From Welwitschia mirabilis (taxonomy: Eukaryota > Gnetophyta > Gnetopsida > Welwitschiales): 64,000 nucleotides of DNA. The notes under the pieces are model-generated. The model saw only the letters and a program-made list of their open reading frames with translations, searched no databases and was not told the origin of the DNA. Of this stretch, positions 1 to 12,008 are shown in pieces. Each line of letters begins with the position of its first letter. Position 1 is the first letter of the stretch. A program made the translations under genes and the position numbers. The stretch covers positions 263,373,591 to 263,437,590 of the forward strand of contig JBOZIK010000001.1 of assembly GCA_051453625.1 (NCBI GenBank), written 5' to 3'.

Positions 1-319
1 TTTTAATATCTAATACTTCATTTTCTACATCTATTAATTATGGATTAAAGGGTTTTATACCATATATAATGTTTTCATGCATATTAAAACTAACTCTAAT
101 GGCTTATTACTAAGAATAAAATTTTAATATTTTCTTCTACTTCTAATTATAGATGATTTTTGTTTTATCAACATTTATTCTTAAATTTAAATAATTATAA
201 TATTCATCTAGGGTTTAAAGGATCTCTTTAATAAGTATTTTAAATGTAAAAAATAAGTATGGAATTATCTGTAGGAAGGAGAAGATTTAGTAGGAAACCA
301 CCTAACTTAATAGAGTAAT

Positions 320-459
320 CTATTTTAATTCATCTAATCCATTAATAAAAATTTCAAATAAGGTAGGAGAAAGAGGAAATCCTTGATTTACAAGAATTTC
401 AATCAAAGATTTAAAAGTCTCTTTTATATTAACATCTTCGACTCTAATGATAACTTCTT
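320..459 (-). pseudogene. LINE (non-LTR) reverse transcriptase fragment
   Basis: Read on the minus strand, an open stretch of about 45 codons ends at a stop at 320-322. It carries the segment NQGFPLSPTLFEIFINGLDE, which matches the conserved RT block of plant LINEs (family form: a basic residue, QGCPLSPTLF, then a short hydrophobic run and an acidic patch). The upstream residues (roughly EEVIIRVEDVNIKETFKSLI) also fit the segment that precedes this block. The catalytic YxDD motif would lie further along the minus strand, below position 320, and is not visible. No poly-A tail or target duplication can be assigned. It is a dead scrap, and the domain identity is fairly secure. Confidence 0.72.
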
Positions 460-1994
460 CTTATAATTTTTAATTATGAAAAAGAAGATTTATAGTTAAA
501 CTTATACTAAATAAATGATGCCATAATTTTCCTTAGCATATTAAGTCACAAGAATTTATAGATTAACAAAGGAAATGAAAATATTCTTTCTATATTTCTT
601 CATAAAATCCAAATAGTAAGTAAAAGTGACCAAGTCAATAGTAGAAAATTTCTCTTATTTTATTTTTGTTTTATTTAATTAAAAAGATCATTTATAATGT
701 TACTCTCAAAAACGTAAAAGAAATATTGATAATGATGCTATAAATATATATATTTGAATCTATTTTATTATTTTTTGAGAAACATATTATAGTTTTTGTT
801 GTTTTATATTTTCTGTTTAGATCTTTATGAAAACTCATATTTAATTTATTTCTTATTAATTCATAGGTAAAATGTCCTATTCATTTGAAAAACACTACAT
901 TAGAATTAATCGTGTCTATTACTTTATGCATACTAAATTTTTAATACCTTTTATAACTTCTTCAAAAATTATTTATCTTGTAACATAAAAAATGACATAA
1001 ATTTTTTTTCTTTTACTTAATGAAAATATTTTTAATGAAATAGTTGATTTTCCTAAAAGAAAATTTAAATTCTTATTTTTTATAATTCTAAAGTAACTAC
1101 CAAAATTATGTTGTCTCATTTCTAAACATTTGAACAAATTGAGCCTTTTTTTGAATAAATGTAGGCTTCTTATTTTGAATTAATATCTTGTAAGCTTTTA
1201 TTATTGAATCTTTTTATTCATTCATTTACCTTTATATTCCACTCTAGTATTTTTTTCATTTTGTTAAAGCATATTTTATTTAGTTCTTTTTTTTTTTACA
1301 TCTATTCACTTAAAGAATTATAAATAAGGTTGAAAAATATTTTCATTATGAATGTACATTATCTAAGCCTTCTGCACTTCATCATACTACCTATGTTTTA
1401 AGTCATCTATGATTCTTTGATGGACTTTATAAAATTTCTTCTTTTATAATCTTTCAAGCTACTTCCAATAGAAAGATTCCAAAAATGATGTTTGAATTAA
1501 GCTAAATCATCATAAATTTTAAAACTCTTAATAAGATGAATAATTTGTAGATAAGTTATAAGTAATAAGTGTAATAAGTTTGATGATACCTTATAAAGAT
1601 AAATAAACCCAATTCTAGAAAATCTTCACTAAGAATAAGAAAAATCCATACTCTATCATTATGAAAGAACTAGTTTTTAAACTCTTTTATTAAAATATTC
1701 ATGTTATGAAGAATGAACATAATAATGATTATTATAATCATGCATATAACATTTAACTTGATTTTATCTCAACATTTCCACTTTCCTTTTACTTAAAACC
1801 AGTATAGAAAAACATATTTCAGTGATCTAAAATTGTTAAAATGATATCTTCAAATTAACAAGGAGAAATATGACTAAACATTCCTAAATGATTATATATG
1901 GAAGTAAGATTTAGTGTAAACTACTAGAAAAATAAATAAAATTAACAAAAAAACAAGAGATTTAAAGTTAAACAATCTATTTATACTTGTCATC
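460..1994. other. Unassigned AT-rich DNA
   Basis: Dense in stops on both strands. The minus strand could contain the upstream part of the LINE fragment, but I found no convincing RT or endonuclease motif. No RNA gene or long repeat was recognised. Confidence 0.4.
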
Positions 1995-2028
1995 AAAATA
2001 GTATCAATAGATTTTTTGATACTATTTT
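1995..2028. repeat. Perfect 13-bp inverted repeat (hairpin)
   Basis: Arms AAAATAGTATCAA (1995-2007) and TTGATACTATTTT (2016-2028) are exact reverse complements separated by an 8-nt loop. There is no adjoining gene, so a terminator role cannot be argued. It may be a remnant of a small foldback element. Confidence 0.75.
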
Positions 2029-2289
2029 AACTAAGGCAAATTATTTCACTAAAATATCTTCTTATTCTACTTTCTTTATAATTAAAAATAAAGAACTTAA
2101 AAAGCCTTGTTATATGAACTTCTTTTGAATATTAATCTTTTCATGTTTAAGAATAATCACATATATCAAAATCATTAAAAAATTAATATTGTTCTAAGTT
2201 GTTACCAACTTGGCCCCATTTTCAAATTGTGATATAGTATACCACATGTTGTTAGAGCTAGATTCCTTTACCAACTAGTGCTATTGCTA

Positions 2290-2411
2290 GATGTCTCTAA
2301 TTTCATCTCCAAATATCTCTAGTGCCACCTCCATATGTCTCCATTACCACTACCACATCCTACTACCACATCTTTCTAGTTCCACCACCACATGTCTTTG
2401 TCATATACCTT
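2290..2411. repeat. Degenerate 22-bp minisatellite
   Basis: About five imperfect units of 22 bp, each of the general form CATNTCTNTAGTNCCACCNC. They start near 2290, 2312, 2334, (a 13-bp partial at 2356) 2369 and 2391. Two units are best preserved: AATATCTCTAGTGCCACCTC and CATCTTTCTAGTTCCACCAC. The 22-bp period is not a multiple of three, so this is not a coding repeat. Confidence 0.6.
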
Positions 2412-3059
2412 CAAAACATGGATAAAGTTTTTAAAAAATAATGGAAAAACACATAAATTTACTTATAAAATAAAAAAAATCATAGAAGACATATTTTTCT
2501 GATAAATATAGTTAAATTAATATATTTCCTTTAATAAATTGGCTTAAAATACTTGATATAATTATTAGTTTTTACATGTTATTATCCTTTTCACAAGACT
2601 TTTGTTAGATCCTTCACAAAAAATTGATACAAAAATGTTTAACATAAAAAACTATAATGAAATATAGTTAAGAATTATGTGAAGATAATACAAACATTAA
2701 AAATTTTGGTCAAATTTTAAAAAATAATGAATTAAAATAATATTTATTTTTTTTTTGAAAAATGTAGATCCATATACCCCAACCAAAAACTAAACTTTCT
2801 CCTCAAAGTCTTGAAAAGATAGAAAATATTAATGAAGAGTTTGAGAATAAGATAATACATCTTTAGAGGAAAGAGGCTTCATACATGTCATTTTATTAAA
2901 GAAGTATACAATAATGCAAATAAGGCTATAATTCAAGAAAAATGAAAACGTTCATTAATTGAATGTGTATTAGAAAATAACAATGCAAATGGGATGAAAA
3001 GTGGTGATGCATCTAAAAACTAAAATAAATAAAATACCAAAGCTTATGACCTTATTTTA
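2412..3059. other. Unassigned AT-rich DNA
   Basis: No gene, RNA or repeat recognised. It lies between the minisatellite and the start of similarity to 47.3 kb. Confidence 0.4.
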
Positions 3060-3984
3060 TTAAAATTTTTATATTTTTTAAGTTTATTTATCTATTTAAA
3101 TTCCATTTAAGTAAGATTTTAACTAAGTAAATACCTAAAAATCTAAGAGTTAGTATTAAAATCTCAAGTATAATTATTCAAGAAAGCATATCACAAGAAA
3201 ATATCTAATTCCAATTTTTTTCCTTCCATCGGCATGCACATCTGTATTTCAAATATTTTAGTCTTACTGAGCATCTATTATTATGGCATTTTTCTTTTGA
3301 TACAATTAAGCATATCATCTTTGAAAAATTAGTGTTGCATTACTAATGAATATTTATAGCCCTAATCTAGTTGAACATCTCATAAATAGATTATTAAAGC
3401 TACATTGCTATGAAGAATCCATATACAAAATGTAGTTAACTAAACCTAGTATACTAATCAAAAATAAAATATTCTTTTGAAGAAGAAATGTTTTTGTTTT
3501 TTCTCCTTTTTAATTCTAATTCTCGCATATATATTTTTTATGCACATAGAAGGGTTCATTAGTTTATTAACCTAGTTAATAATTAATATTTTCTTCATAA
3601 AAACTCTAAAATAAAAGAGTATAAAATAAAAGTAGATTTTACATTTTTCATTCTTTAAATTTTCTAAAATCAAAGATCTCAAGTAAAGCTAACCTTGACT
3701 AAATAACTCAACATAAGCATAACCCTCTTTCAAATGATACAAGAATATTTAACTTCAACTAATACTTGTAAAGATAACAAGATTGTTTATTATTAATATA
3801 ATTATTAAAGATCATTATCTATGGTTATTAAGTCTCATAAACGTATAGTAATATGGTTGAGATGGAAGGTTGGCATAATAAAGTAATACCATAAGAAAAG
3901 AAATGAGTAGTAAGATTTAAGGTGTTGATGACCTATTTTATGGTGTGGATGGAATTTTTAATTACCTAAGTGAAATGAATTATA

Positions 3985-4480
3985 TTAATGACTATACAAA
4001 TGGTAGTGCTTGGTTGGTCCCATAAGAGATATGTTGTCAAGATACATTGATTTTATTATGCATAGATCTATCCACCCTAGATATATTCTAAAAGAAATAT
4101 TTAACCTAAAGTTATGAAATGAATCTAAATTTTTTAAAGTAAATGCTTTTTCAAGGTGATGCATAGATGAAGCATTAAAATCATATGATAAATTTTGAAC
4201 TAGAAGAGAATCCTTATAAATTCTGATACAATAGTACATAAAATCTAAGAGAACATTCATGTAAGTTATGAATCTTATGCATTTAAGATCTAAAATTATC
4301 TATCCTTTAACTTATTTATCCTCTTCAATAACTTTCATGAAATATCATTTTGCTTAGAAGACAAATATGGATATGAATTCACTAGTTGTGGCAAATGATC
4401 ATTAAAAAATTCATTATAAGATAGTTTTAATAAAAAAGAATATTTGTCTTATTAACTAACGCTTGAATCTTACTTAAAAG
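3985..4480 (-). pseudogene. Unidentified coding remnant of element X (gag position)
   Basis: A 91-codon minus-strand ORF at 3985-4260 (starts MNVLLDFMYYCIRIYKDSLL) is preceded on the minus strand by a readable segment FFNDHLPQLVNSYPYLSS near 4360-4420. The paired copy at 48.3-48.6 kb has the related segments SFNEHLPYQVISNSFLSS and FMNYCIKVYINCLPP. Conservation of amino-acid pattern in two diverged DNA copies suggests this was once translated. Its position downstream of the PBS is where gag would lie. I do not recognise the protein family. A hydrophobic run and no zinc knuckle are visible. Not functional now. Confidence 0.4.
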
Positions 4481-6241
4481 ATAATGATGAAGAATTTTAC
4501 TTATAAGAATGTTGAAAAGAAGGCATGCACTCTTTATAATATGGATCAAGCATGAGTTTAATGTTTCCTTTCTCATAAGAATTACTTAATGACTCATGCT
4601 CTAGTGTATGTCTCTTCTTAAAGGGTTTACTTTTTTAATTTGATTACTCATATTCTAATAAGTGATCATCTTGTAGGTACTCTATACTTTATTTTTCATT
4701 CTTAAATAGTATGGTTTGGATTTTAAAATTTAAGTTATTCTTAATCCTTTTAATTAATTTAATACTTTTAGCATTTAGGTTCATGAAATGTAGAAGGATC
4801 TTCCTATTCTTATTGGTTAAGATTATTAATGATTTAAGTAGTAGTCTAGTTTAATTTCTTAATACTTTACTTAAATTTCCCCTTATATTTCATGAATATT
4901 TTAAAGATGTCTTCTAAGAAATTTAAAGATGAGTATTGGATGTTAGATGAGGGATATTAAATATAAATTTATAAAAATCTCTATAAGGGATCTTCTAAGA
5001 AATCCAAAGTAGAATGATAATTATCATAGGAAGAGGAGTATTTGTAAAGTGATGAATGATATAAGGGAAAATATGAATGGTATTCATGAGAAAATAAAGA
5101 ATAAGAACTAAAGGCTGAAGGATATTGACATGATTATGAACAATATGGATTATAATAAATGTTTATATAGAATGAAATATTTTTCCTAAAAGTAAGGGTT
5201 TGCAAACTTAGGATTATAAGGGCATTGATCTACGTAGAAAGAAGAATTCAAATGTTAAGGGTAATCTCTTAAAGTTTTCTTAGGTTTGAGATAATTACCA
5301 ATAACTTATTTAGATTAGTTCTAATTAGGAAATCTATAAAAGTTTTACAATTCTAATAAAATAGATGTATCTTCAATATTATACTCCATTTAGAGTTCAT
5401 GAGATGTTTTTATATAATCTATCAAAAGGATCATGTCTTAAACCCATGATCTTGAAAAGTTTTAGAGTGGACCAGATAGCAAAAATATTTTAAAGGATTT
5501 ATTAGATGATTTAGATAAAGTTGTAAAGGATGTCTCTAAAAAAACTAGTGTCACCAATGAGACCTTTTGATGATGATGGTGATTTTCATTAGAAAGATAT
5601 AGGAAAATAGGTGTAATATGATTAGAGCTATCCAATTCATATCAAGTTATATGTAATAAATGATAAATCAAAGAAGCTAAAATGATAGAGAAAATATCAC
5701 CTGTAAAAAACCTACCAAAATAGAAAACTTGGAAAACTAATAGAAACAAAAAAAAATCTAAATCTATTACATAAAACTAAAATTAAAAGTTACAATAACA
5801 AATAAATTGTAGAAAATAAATTAAAAAGATAGAGATATGAAAGTCTTTTTTCTTTAATTTTTATTGTCTCAGTTTCTTCATCTTTCTTTGATTTTTATTA
5901 TGTCATAATTTGTTTTAAGAGAACTTTGGTAGCAAACCTATAAAATTTAGTTAACTCTTCAATCATAAAGACTAATATAATATTATATTTCTTATATTAT
6001 AATTACGAATTTTGATAAAAATTAGAAATATCTATACTAATTTATAATTCACTAGAAATAAACTAAAACCCACCACTAGAAAATATAAAAATGTAAGAGT
6101 AAAGATAACTAGACTAATTTAGGTATAATTGGAAAGAATTAGTAGCACCTAATAGAGATGCAAAAAAAAAAGTGCAAAAAATTAAAAATACAAGGGGAAG
6201 AGCTATTTGTGTGCTGAAACAATGGAGCTACCATGCCATCA

Positions 6242-6259
6242 TCCTCAGCAATGGTGTTA
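6242..6259 (-). promoter_or_regulatory. Primer binding site, tRNA-Asp type (decayed), element X1
   Basis: TCCTCAGCAATGGTGTTA matches the reverse complement of the usual plant tRNA-Asp PBS (TCCCCGGCAACGGCGCCA) at 12 of 18 positions. All six differences are C-to-T or G-to-A. It lies four bases from an LTR-like end, as expected of a minus-strand element. Confidence 0.65.
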
Positions 6260-6291
6260 AAAATCTGCTCCTTTTTAAACATGTAATAAAC

Positions 6292-9200
6292 TGTCATGTC
6301 CAAAATTTTAAACAATTAAGACTTAAGTTTAAAATATTTTAAGGCTAATACTTCATACTAAATGGTTTATGTTTTCCTTTATATATAATATTTTTATGAT
6401 TATTATTTTATTCTTTGACCTTATCCACTTCATTGCTTATTTTAGAAAATGTCAATGAGTTGCAAATTTTAAATTGAAAATATTTCAAATAGAGATGCTT
6501 AATGTATAAAGTTATTATTTTTGAAATTGCTCTCATATTTATGGAATATTTTTATTTGGCAAGCATAATTGTTATTTATTATTTTCCTAGTGGCTTGACA
6601 AAGTAATGAAATCCCCACTATATAACTACCCCCATTTATGGTGTTTTATCCTTATAAGCCTATGACTCTTCACATTCAACCAAACATTAATTATAAATAG
6701 GACTCTCCTCCTCCTTTTCCCTTAATTTTGTTTTTAGAGATTCTTTGCTACTTAGTCTTGGACCCTGGAAAAGCCTTAGATACTTGCAATCTTCATGAGA
6801 TCTTGAGTTCTTCTTAAAATCATTATGGTTTGATGGTTTTTCATTTCTTTTTTTATATGTTTCTATGGTATTTCCTCTAATCTATTATATGATTCATCCA
6901 CTTTATCTATTTATTGTATGTTCTACATGAACCTTTTATCCTTTAACATATCTCAAGTAAATTATTTTCTTATGTATAAATATTTTAGCTATGATTTCTT
7001 TAGTATGATTAAAACTTTGTTAAGTGACCAAATCATGTAGCTTCAGGGGTTGGGCCACTTGAAGGGCTTCTACTGATTACAAGAGTGGCTGTTAGATTGA
7101 TAAGGGTGATTACCCATCTAGCTATTACATGACAAGATTTCTCTTGTGACTTTAGGGGGTTATCCAACCTAAAGGGTTCCTATTGGCCAAAAGAATAATC
7201 CTCTAGGCAATAGGTATTTAACACTAATCTAACAGGGCATACTATTCATCAAACATTTTGTGTTTACTAAGACTTGGATATTTGTATGTCGATTGTTACA
7301 TCTAATATGAGGTTTTGATCATTTGATATTCTTGAGAATCCCTTTTTGGGCATTGAAAATTTCCTTACCCTAAACCTTATCATGGACCATACTGGGAACT
7401 ATGAAGGTACAATTCTCATGCCACGCTTAATGTACAGGAAATGTTTCAAGGAGTATGGTGGATAAAAATCAATGATATGAGACTCTTATATGTTTGTTCA
7501 CATCTAGAGATACTTGTGCATCTTTGAACTTTTGTAGGAGTAAATAAATTGCTATTTTTGTATTTGAAAGAACAATATAATTAAGATTTTAAATGATGAT
7601 GTTATAATTTGAGAAGTAAATATCAATCTTATGTAATAATATTTCTTAAATTGCAAGCTATTTAAGAAAATTATTTGGAGTAAAATTTGAATGCTTGTTA
7701 AGAATTTAAAATTCCCCAGTATTGCATTGCATGTTAAACCATGTATATCTATCCTTAAAGTTTGATTATATGCCTTCCTTTCATATGTATTTCTTGAAAG
7801 TTTTTTTGCAATTTTATTATCAAATATAGTGATGAACATAGAATATATGTATTAATATCTATTTGTTAGATGATTGATTATATGCATTCTATTCCACAGT
7901 TCTTAATTATTTAAATTCAAAAAACATTAAAGAAATTATTTTAATTAAGAAAAGATGCTATGTTATGTAAGACTTAAGGTAAAGTTAATATTATATGAGA
8001 AGAAAGCCTTAGGAAAATTTATTTTAAGGTAAGAATTATTGAGAGGGTCATTATTGAGAGGGCCCACATGAATGGAGTTATAACTAAGCCATAATTATTA
8101 AGTATATAGTATTTCACTTTACTCAATGCATTATCATAAAAATATCTACCATGTTTAAGTAAGAATATTCGAGTCACTGGCCTCTTTCTTATCATTACTC
8201 AATACTACCACTGCACCACTAATGCACTTTATTAAGAATTATTAGACTATGACTTTCTTGTATCATGCATTACAGAGGCCATTGCATATAGCTGCATATC
8301 TTCAAGTGTCATCCCTTTCAAAAACCACCACATTTCTATGAAATAAAAGAATAAGGAGTGTTAGTTTGGGGTATGATATTCCTGGTCCTCAAAACCCAAT
8401 ACTTCACATTCCTCTATTGAAATGTCTTTCTTCCTTAATGACTAAAACCTCCTTCCATTTCACTAGTGACTCACCCCCCACTTCTAAACCATACATCTCA
8501 AAGTCCTCAGTTCATTATCCTTGGAAATGCCCTATCTTAAGACTAATAATTACCATTTAAACACTTTTCAAATGCTTGTCATGTGCTATTAATCACTAAG
8601 ATATAAGGTGAATTGCACGCAAGTTATGGATCTACAAAATTATGCTAATGAAATCCTATAACCTACTACATATATCTTTCAAATTAGAATGATCAATGCT
8701 GCTTTCACCACAACATTTGACTCTGCCTCAAAGGATTCCATGCTAAAATCACATAATTTAATGTCTTTCTCTGATTATCTAATAATCCTTGTATCATTCC
8801 AAATCAATTAATCATTAAAATTAGTCAATAAAATATCTCATAAGAATTTAGCAATGGCATTTACAAGAACATCAAAGATAGAAGAAAAGGATCCTATGTT
8901 CATATAGAGTTCTTTTCTTAACTGCATCAGAGTCTAAACAGAGCACTCCATTCTTCCTCCATCGTGAGATAGACGACTGATACTCTGTTCCCTACAAATA
9001 GATGCTTATTCCTTCTTTACACATCCCCTTCCCCCTTAGTCTCCTTCTCTCATCCATATTCATAATAATTGCTTGTCATTCCTAAGTGTTTCTAAATAGA
9101 AAGGATGAATCCTTCATGAAAACACCCTTTTGATATACTTGGCATATCGCTTGGTGTAGCATTTTTATCATGGCATCCTTAACCTAGCATGGCATTCATT

Positions 9201-10620
9201 TTTCTCATATAAAAATTAATCATCAACATTATTTTATTTTGTAATTATTGCCTATGTTCCTGCTTTTCATTCTCTTTGGCCCTCGGAGCCCTAAGTCCTC
9301 ATTGATGTACCCTCTATGTTGTCCATCTTCACTGCCTTCCTTATTAACTCCTTTTGCTCAGACCTTTGATGTCATTGCTAAAATGAGGTTATTTCATGAG
9401 GATTTTAATGATAAGCACTCATGTAGTGCATCTTCATTATTTTAAGTAAATGTTCTATTCTCTTTGTGGTATATCATCTTCTTGTTATAGCTTAAGAAGA
9501 GTTTTAGATCATAATGTCATCGCAGTTGGTATATGAAAATGATAGAATGTTTGGACTAGGTTTAAGTCCCACCAGAAGCATGAGTATTCCTTTTTTGGTC
9601 TCAAATGGTAATTGATTACATTGTATTATGATCATTATTTATTAATATATTACACCCTTACAAAAATGCATAGCAATGATAGATCTGAAAGAGAGGAATC
9701 AAGTTTATTTCATAACGTCTAGGTAAATCACCTTAAATAGTTAATTTCTATACTCTACATATTAATAGTTAGAGAAGCTTATCAAAATTATGGCACCATC
9801 TTTAGGTGTTCTTAATCCCTGTACATAATTTTAAAAGGGAAAGAAAAAATTTGGAAGGTTTTATGTAATTTTAGATGTTGGGGCTAGGGCACAAATATAA
9901 CTATTGAAAAGTTATTCCTTTACATGATTTAGGTGGAATAAATCTCTCTAAGTACCTTTCTATAACTATTGATATTAGTTCAATAAATGGATCTCTACTC
10001 AGTAATGAGTTCTTCATAGGCCTTAGGTAAAACTATTATACAAGCTAGCTATAAAATGAATTTTTTGAGTAGTTAATAACTATAACCAAATATTCAAACA
10101 AAGAAAAAATTCTAATTCAGTTTCATGATTTTGTAAATCATAATTCTTTCAAATTACATTCCAAGTATAGACCTCTTATATTACCTTCAATAGTGATGTA
10201 TAGTATAGTAGCTATTGCTAAACTAATTATAGTACTAAATTTGATTAGTGAAAATTTTGTTAAATTATTAACCATAAAATTCTTCTATAAAATTCTAGAA
10301 ATTATATGAGTTGTACTCCTAGTTTTATTAAATTTTAACAACTCATTTAAGGAAAAACTTTAATTTACTCTATTGAAATATATAAATAAATTAATAGAAA
10401 AATATTGCCTTAGTAAATAACCATCAATTACAAATTTCCTTAGCCACACCTTTAAAATGTTTAAATATCTTTGAATTCTACACCTATTTAAGACTTTTAA
10501 TAAGGAAATGATAGCTTTTCTCTATCCTACTGCTAGTTTGTTTTTGGGTCATTGTTTTGGTATTAGAGCGTTAGAGAGGGTTTTTGAAGATTTTCAACAT
10601 TAGAATTTTGGGTTATTACA
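6292..10620 (+). repeat. 5' LTR of Element I
   Basis: Begins TGTCATGTCC and ends GGGTTATTACA, just before the PBS. It is paired along its length with 12,009-16,306. For example, the opening 80 bases, the segment around 7110-7230 and the segment around 9480-9580 all recur in order. By eye the two copies differ at roughly one base in ten near the start, implying an old insertion. TATAAATA at 6692-6699 is a plausible TATA box, which would leave an unusually long stretch of almost 4 kb downstream of it within the LTR. A short deletion near 9857, relative to about 15,960, distinguishes this copy. Confidence 0.82.
6692..6699 (+). promoter_or_regulatory. TATA box of Element I 5' LTR
   Basis: TATAAATA followed by a CT-rich stretch. 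The equivalent box is at 12,405-12,412 in the 3' LTR. Activity is doubtful in such a decayed element. Confidence 0.5.
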
Positions 10621-10634
10621 TTTGGTACCAGAGC
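10558..10634 (+). promoter_or_regulatory. Duplicated tRNA-iMet-type primer binding site
   Basis: TGGTATTAGAGC at 10,558-10,569 and TGGTACCAGAGC at 10,623-10,634 each match the canonical TGGTATCAGAGC with one or two changes. The second lies directly after the LTR end and is the likely working PBS. The first lies 65 bp upstream, inside the annotated LTR. The same pair with the same 65-bp spacing occurs on the minus strand at 59,180-59,256. Confidence 0.75.
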
Positions 10635-10786
10635 CTATGTTTACAAGATAGCTAGGAACTCTTTTCAATAATTCTATACATAAACTTGTCAATTATAAAT
10701 ACTCTTAGTGTAACTCCTTTATAAGCTAATTGATTGCCATGGAACTTGTAAATAATAATATCTATAATTAAATTTTCAGGATCAGT

Positions 10787-11658
10787 ATGGCTCCTAGAAG
10801 GGTAACAAATCGACCAACTAGAGTTAGCACTATAGTAGATGTAGTTAATGATCTAGTAGGTAAAATTCATGAATAGAACAATGGTAGGAAGAATGGCATA
10901 TCCCTCAGGAAAATGATGATGTAATTTAAAATATTGAATCCTCTAACTTTTAAAGGTATTGATAACATAGTAGATGCATAAGCATGGTTAGTTTCTATTA
11001 TAAGAGAATTGGATTTATTCAACTTTACCTCTAGAAAGAATGCATTACTAGTTATCCATTAGCTTGTGAAAGAAACAGCCTTATGGTGGAACATAAAAAA
11101 ACTTCGAGTACCTCATCCATTGTATATTTCTTAGGAATAATTTAAAATAAGATTTAAAGGTAGGTACATATTAGAGTTTTTCTTAAACTCAAAGGCCAAC
11201 AAATTCTATAGTCTTAAACAAGGCCTTATGATGATAGCTTAATATGAACATAATTTCATGGAGCTCTTATGACATATTCTTGAGTTAGTAGGAAGAAAAG
11301 TAGTAAAGGCTCGTAGATTCATAATTGGATTACACCCTATACTTCAAAGCCAAGTTAAGTTATTCCAGCCTAAAACTATTGCAAAATCTCTAGACAAGGC
11401 CAGAATAAGTGAAGAACCTATGAATAAAGATAAGAAATTTAGGAAGAGGAAAAGAATTTTTAAGAAAGAGGAGAATTTCAAGAAATAAAGTCATTCTTTA
11501 GAAATAATAAGTCAAATGAAATTAATGAAAAAGGTAAAATATATAAGTTTAATGCAGTACAAAATCATAATAAAAACAAGTCTAAAGATAGGCTAAGAAC
11601 TTCCTATTGCATAGATAATGAAACTAAATACTCTCAAAGAAAGGGATGTTATAATTGT
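10787..11658 (+). pseudogene. gag remnant of Element I (Ty3/gypsy)
   Basis: The ATG at 10,787 opens MAPRRVTNRPTRVS. A Retrotrans_gag-type core follows: a segment reading FKILNPLTFKGIDNIVDA, then AWLVSIIRELDLFNFTSRKN, an ETALWWN motif, a FKIRFKGRYI block, LKQGLMMIA and KARRFIIGLHPILQSQVKLF. This order matches plant gypsy gag (F-DG-D, AE-W, W-W, RF---Y, L-QG, F--GL-P). A basic tail leads to KGCYNC at 11,641-11,658, the start of a CCHC zinc knuckle cut by the gap. About six in-frame stops, mostly TAA/TAG, break it. It would have encoded the structural polyprotein. Not functional. Confidence 0.8.
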
Positions 11659-11822
11659 NNNNNNNNNNNNNNNNNNNNNNNNNNNNNNNNNNNNNNNNNN
11701 NNNNNNNNNNNNNNNNNNNNNNNNNNNNNNNNNNNNNNNNNNNNNNNNNNNNNNNNNNNNNNNNNNNNNNNNNNNNNNNNNNNNNNNNNNNNNNNNNNNN
11801 NNNNNNNNNNNNNNNNNNNNNN
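11659..11822. other. Assembly gap (164 N)
   Basis: Unknown bases inside Element I, immediately after the zinc-knuckle start. The non-round length suggests an estimated gap size. Confidence 0.95.
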
Positions 11823-12008
11823 ATTAAATTATTTTATCAACAAAAATAGGTTGGGTAATTATAAGTAATAATTTCTTTTTTTCAAAGAAACTGATTATGA
11901 AATGTAAGATACCATCATGGGAATTAGTACAAGTAGAGTAATTTAAATACATAAAATATTTTGCTAATTTCTAGTTTTTAGGATGAAATCTCTTAAAAGG
12001 TGAAGAAA
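11823..12008 (+). other. Element I interior 3' end with polypurine tract
   Basis: A short AT-rich segment ends in a purine-rich run (AAAAGGTGAAGAAA) directly before the TGTCATGTCCC start of the 3' LTR. The last 30 bases closely resemble the reverse complement of 63,816-63,845, which ties this element to the one at the right end of the window. Confidence 0.65.

Larger units (their letters stand above)
3060..6291 (-). mobile_element. Element X1: 5' half of a Tat/Athila-like LTR retrotransposon
   Basis: This block is similar over most of its length, in the same orientation, to 47,260-50,356. It ends with a tRNA-Asp-type primer binding site read on the minus strand (6242-6259), four A's and about 28 bp that resemble the left end of the LTR at 50,354. 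Orientation is therefore minus, with the 5' LTR expected to the right. That LTR is cut off by Element I starting at 6292. The interior would hold the 5' leader and gag, but reading frames are badly broken. Assignment to the Ty3/gypsy Tat/Athila group rests on the PBS and the paired copy, not on a recognised protein domain. Confidence 0.6.

Noticed and set aside
8160-8240. tRNA-like text in the Element I LTR (ATTCGAGTCACTGGCCTC and CACTGCACCA)
   Set aside because: A B-box-like string is present, but no cloverleaf can be formed and it recurs as an ordinary part of both LTRs (again near 14,268).
8366-9445. ORFs of 64 and 65 codons in the 5' LTR
   Set aside because: Not preserved in the equivalent part of the 3' LTR, so they are chance openings.
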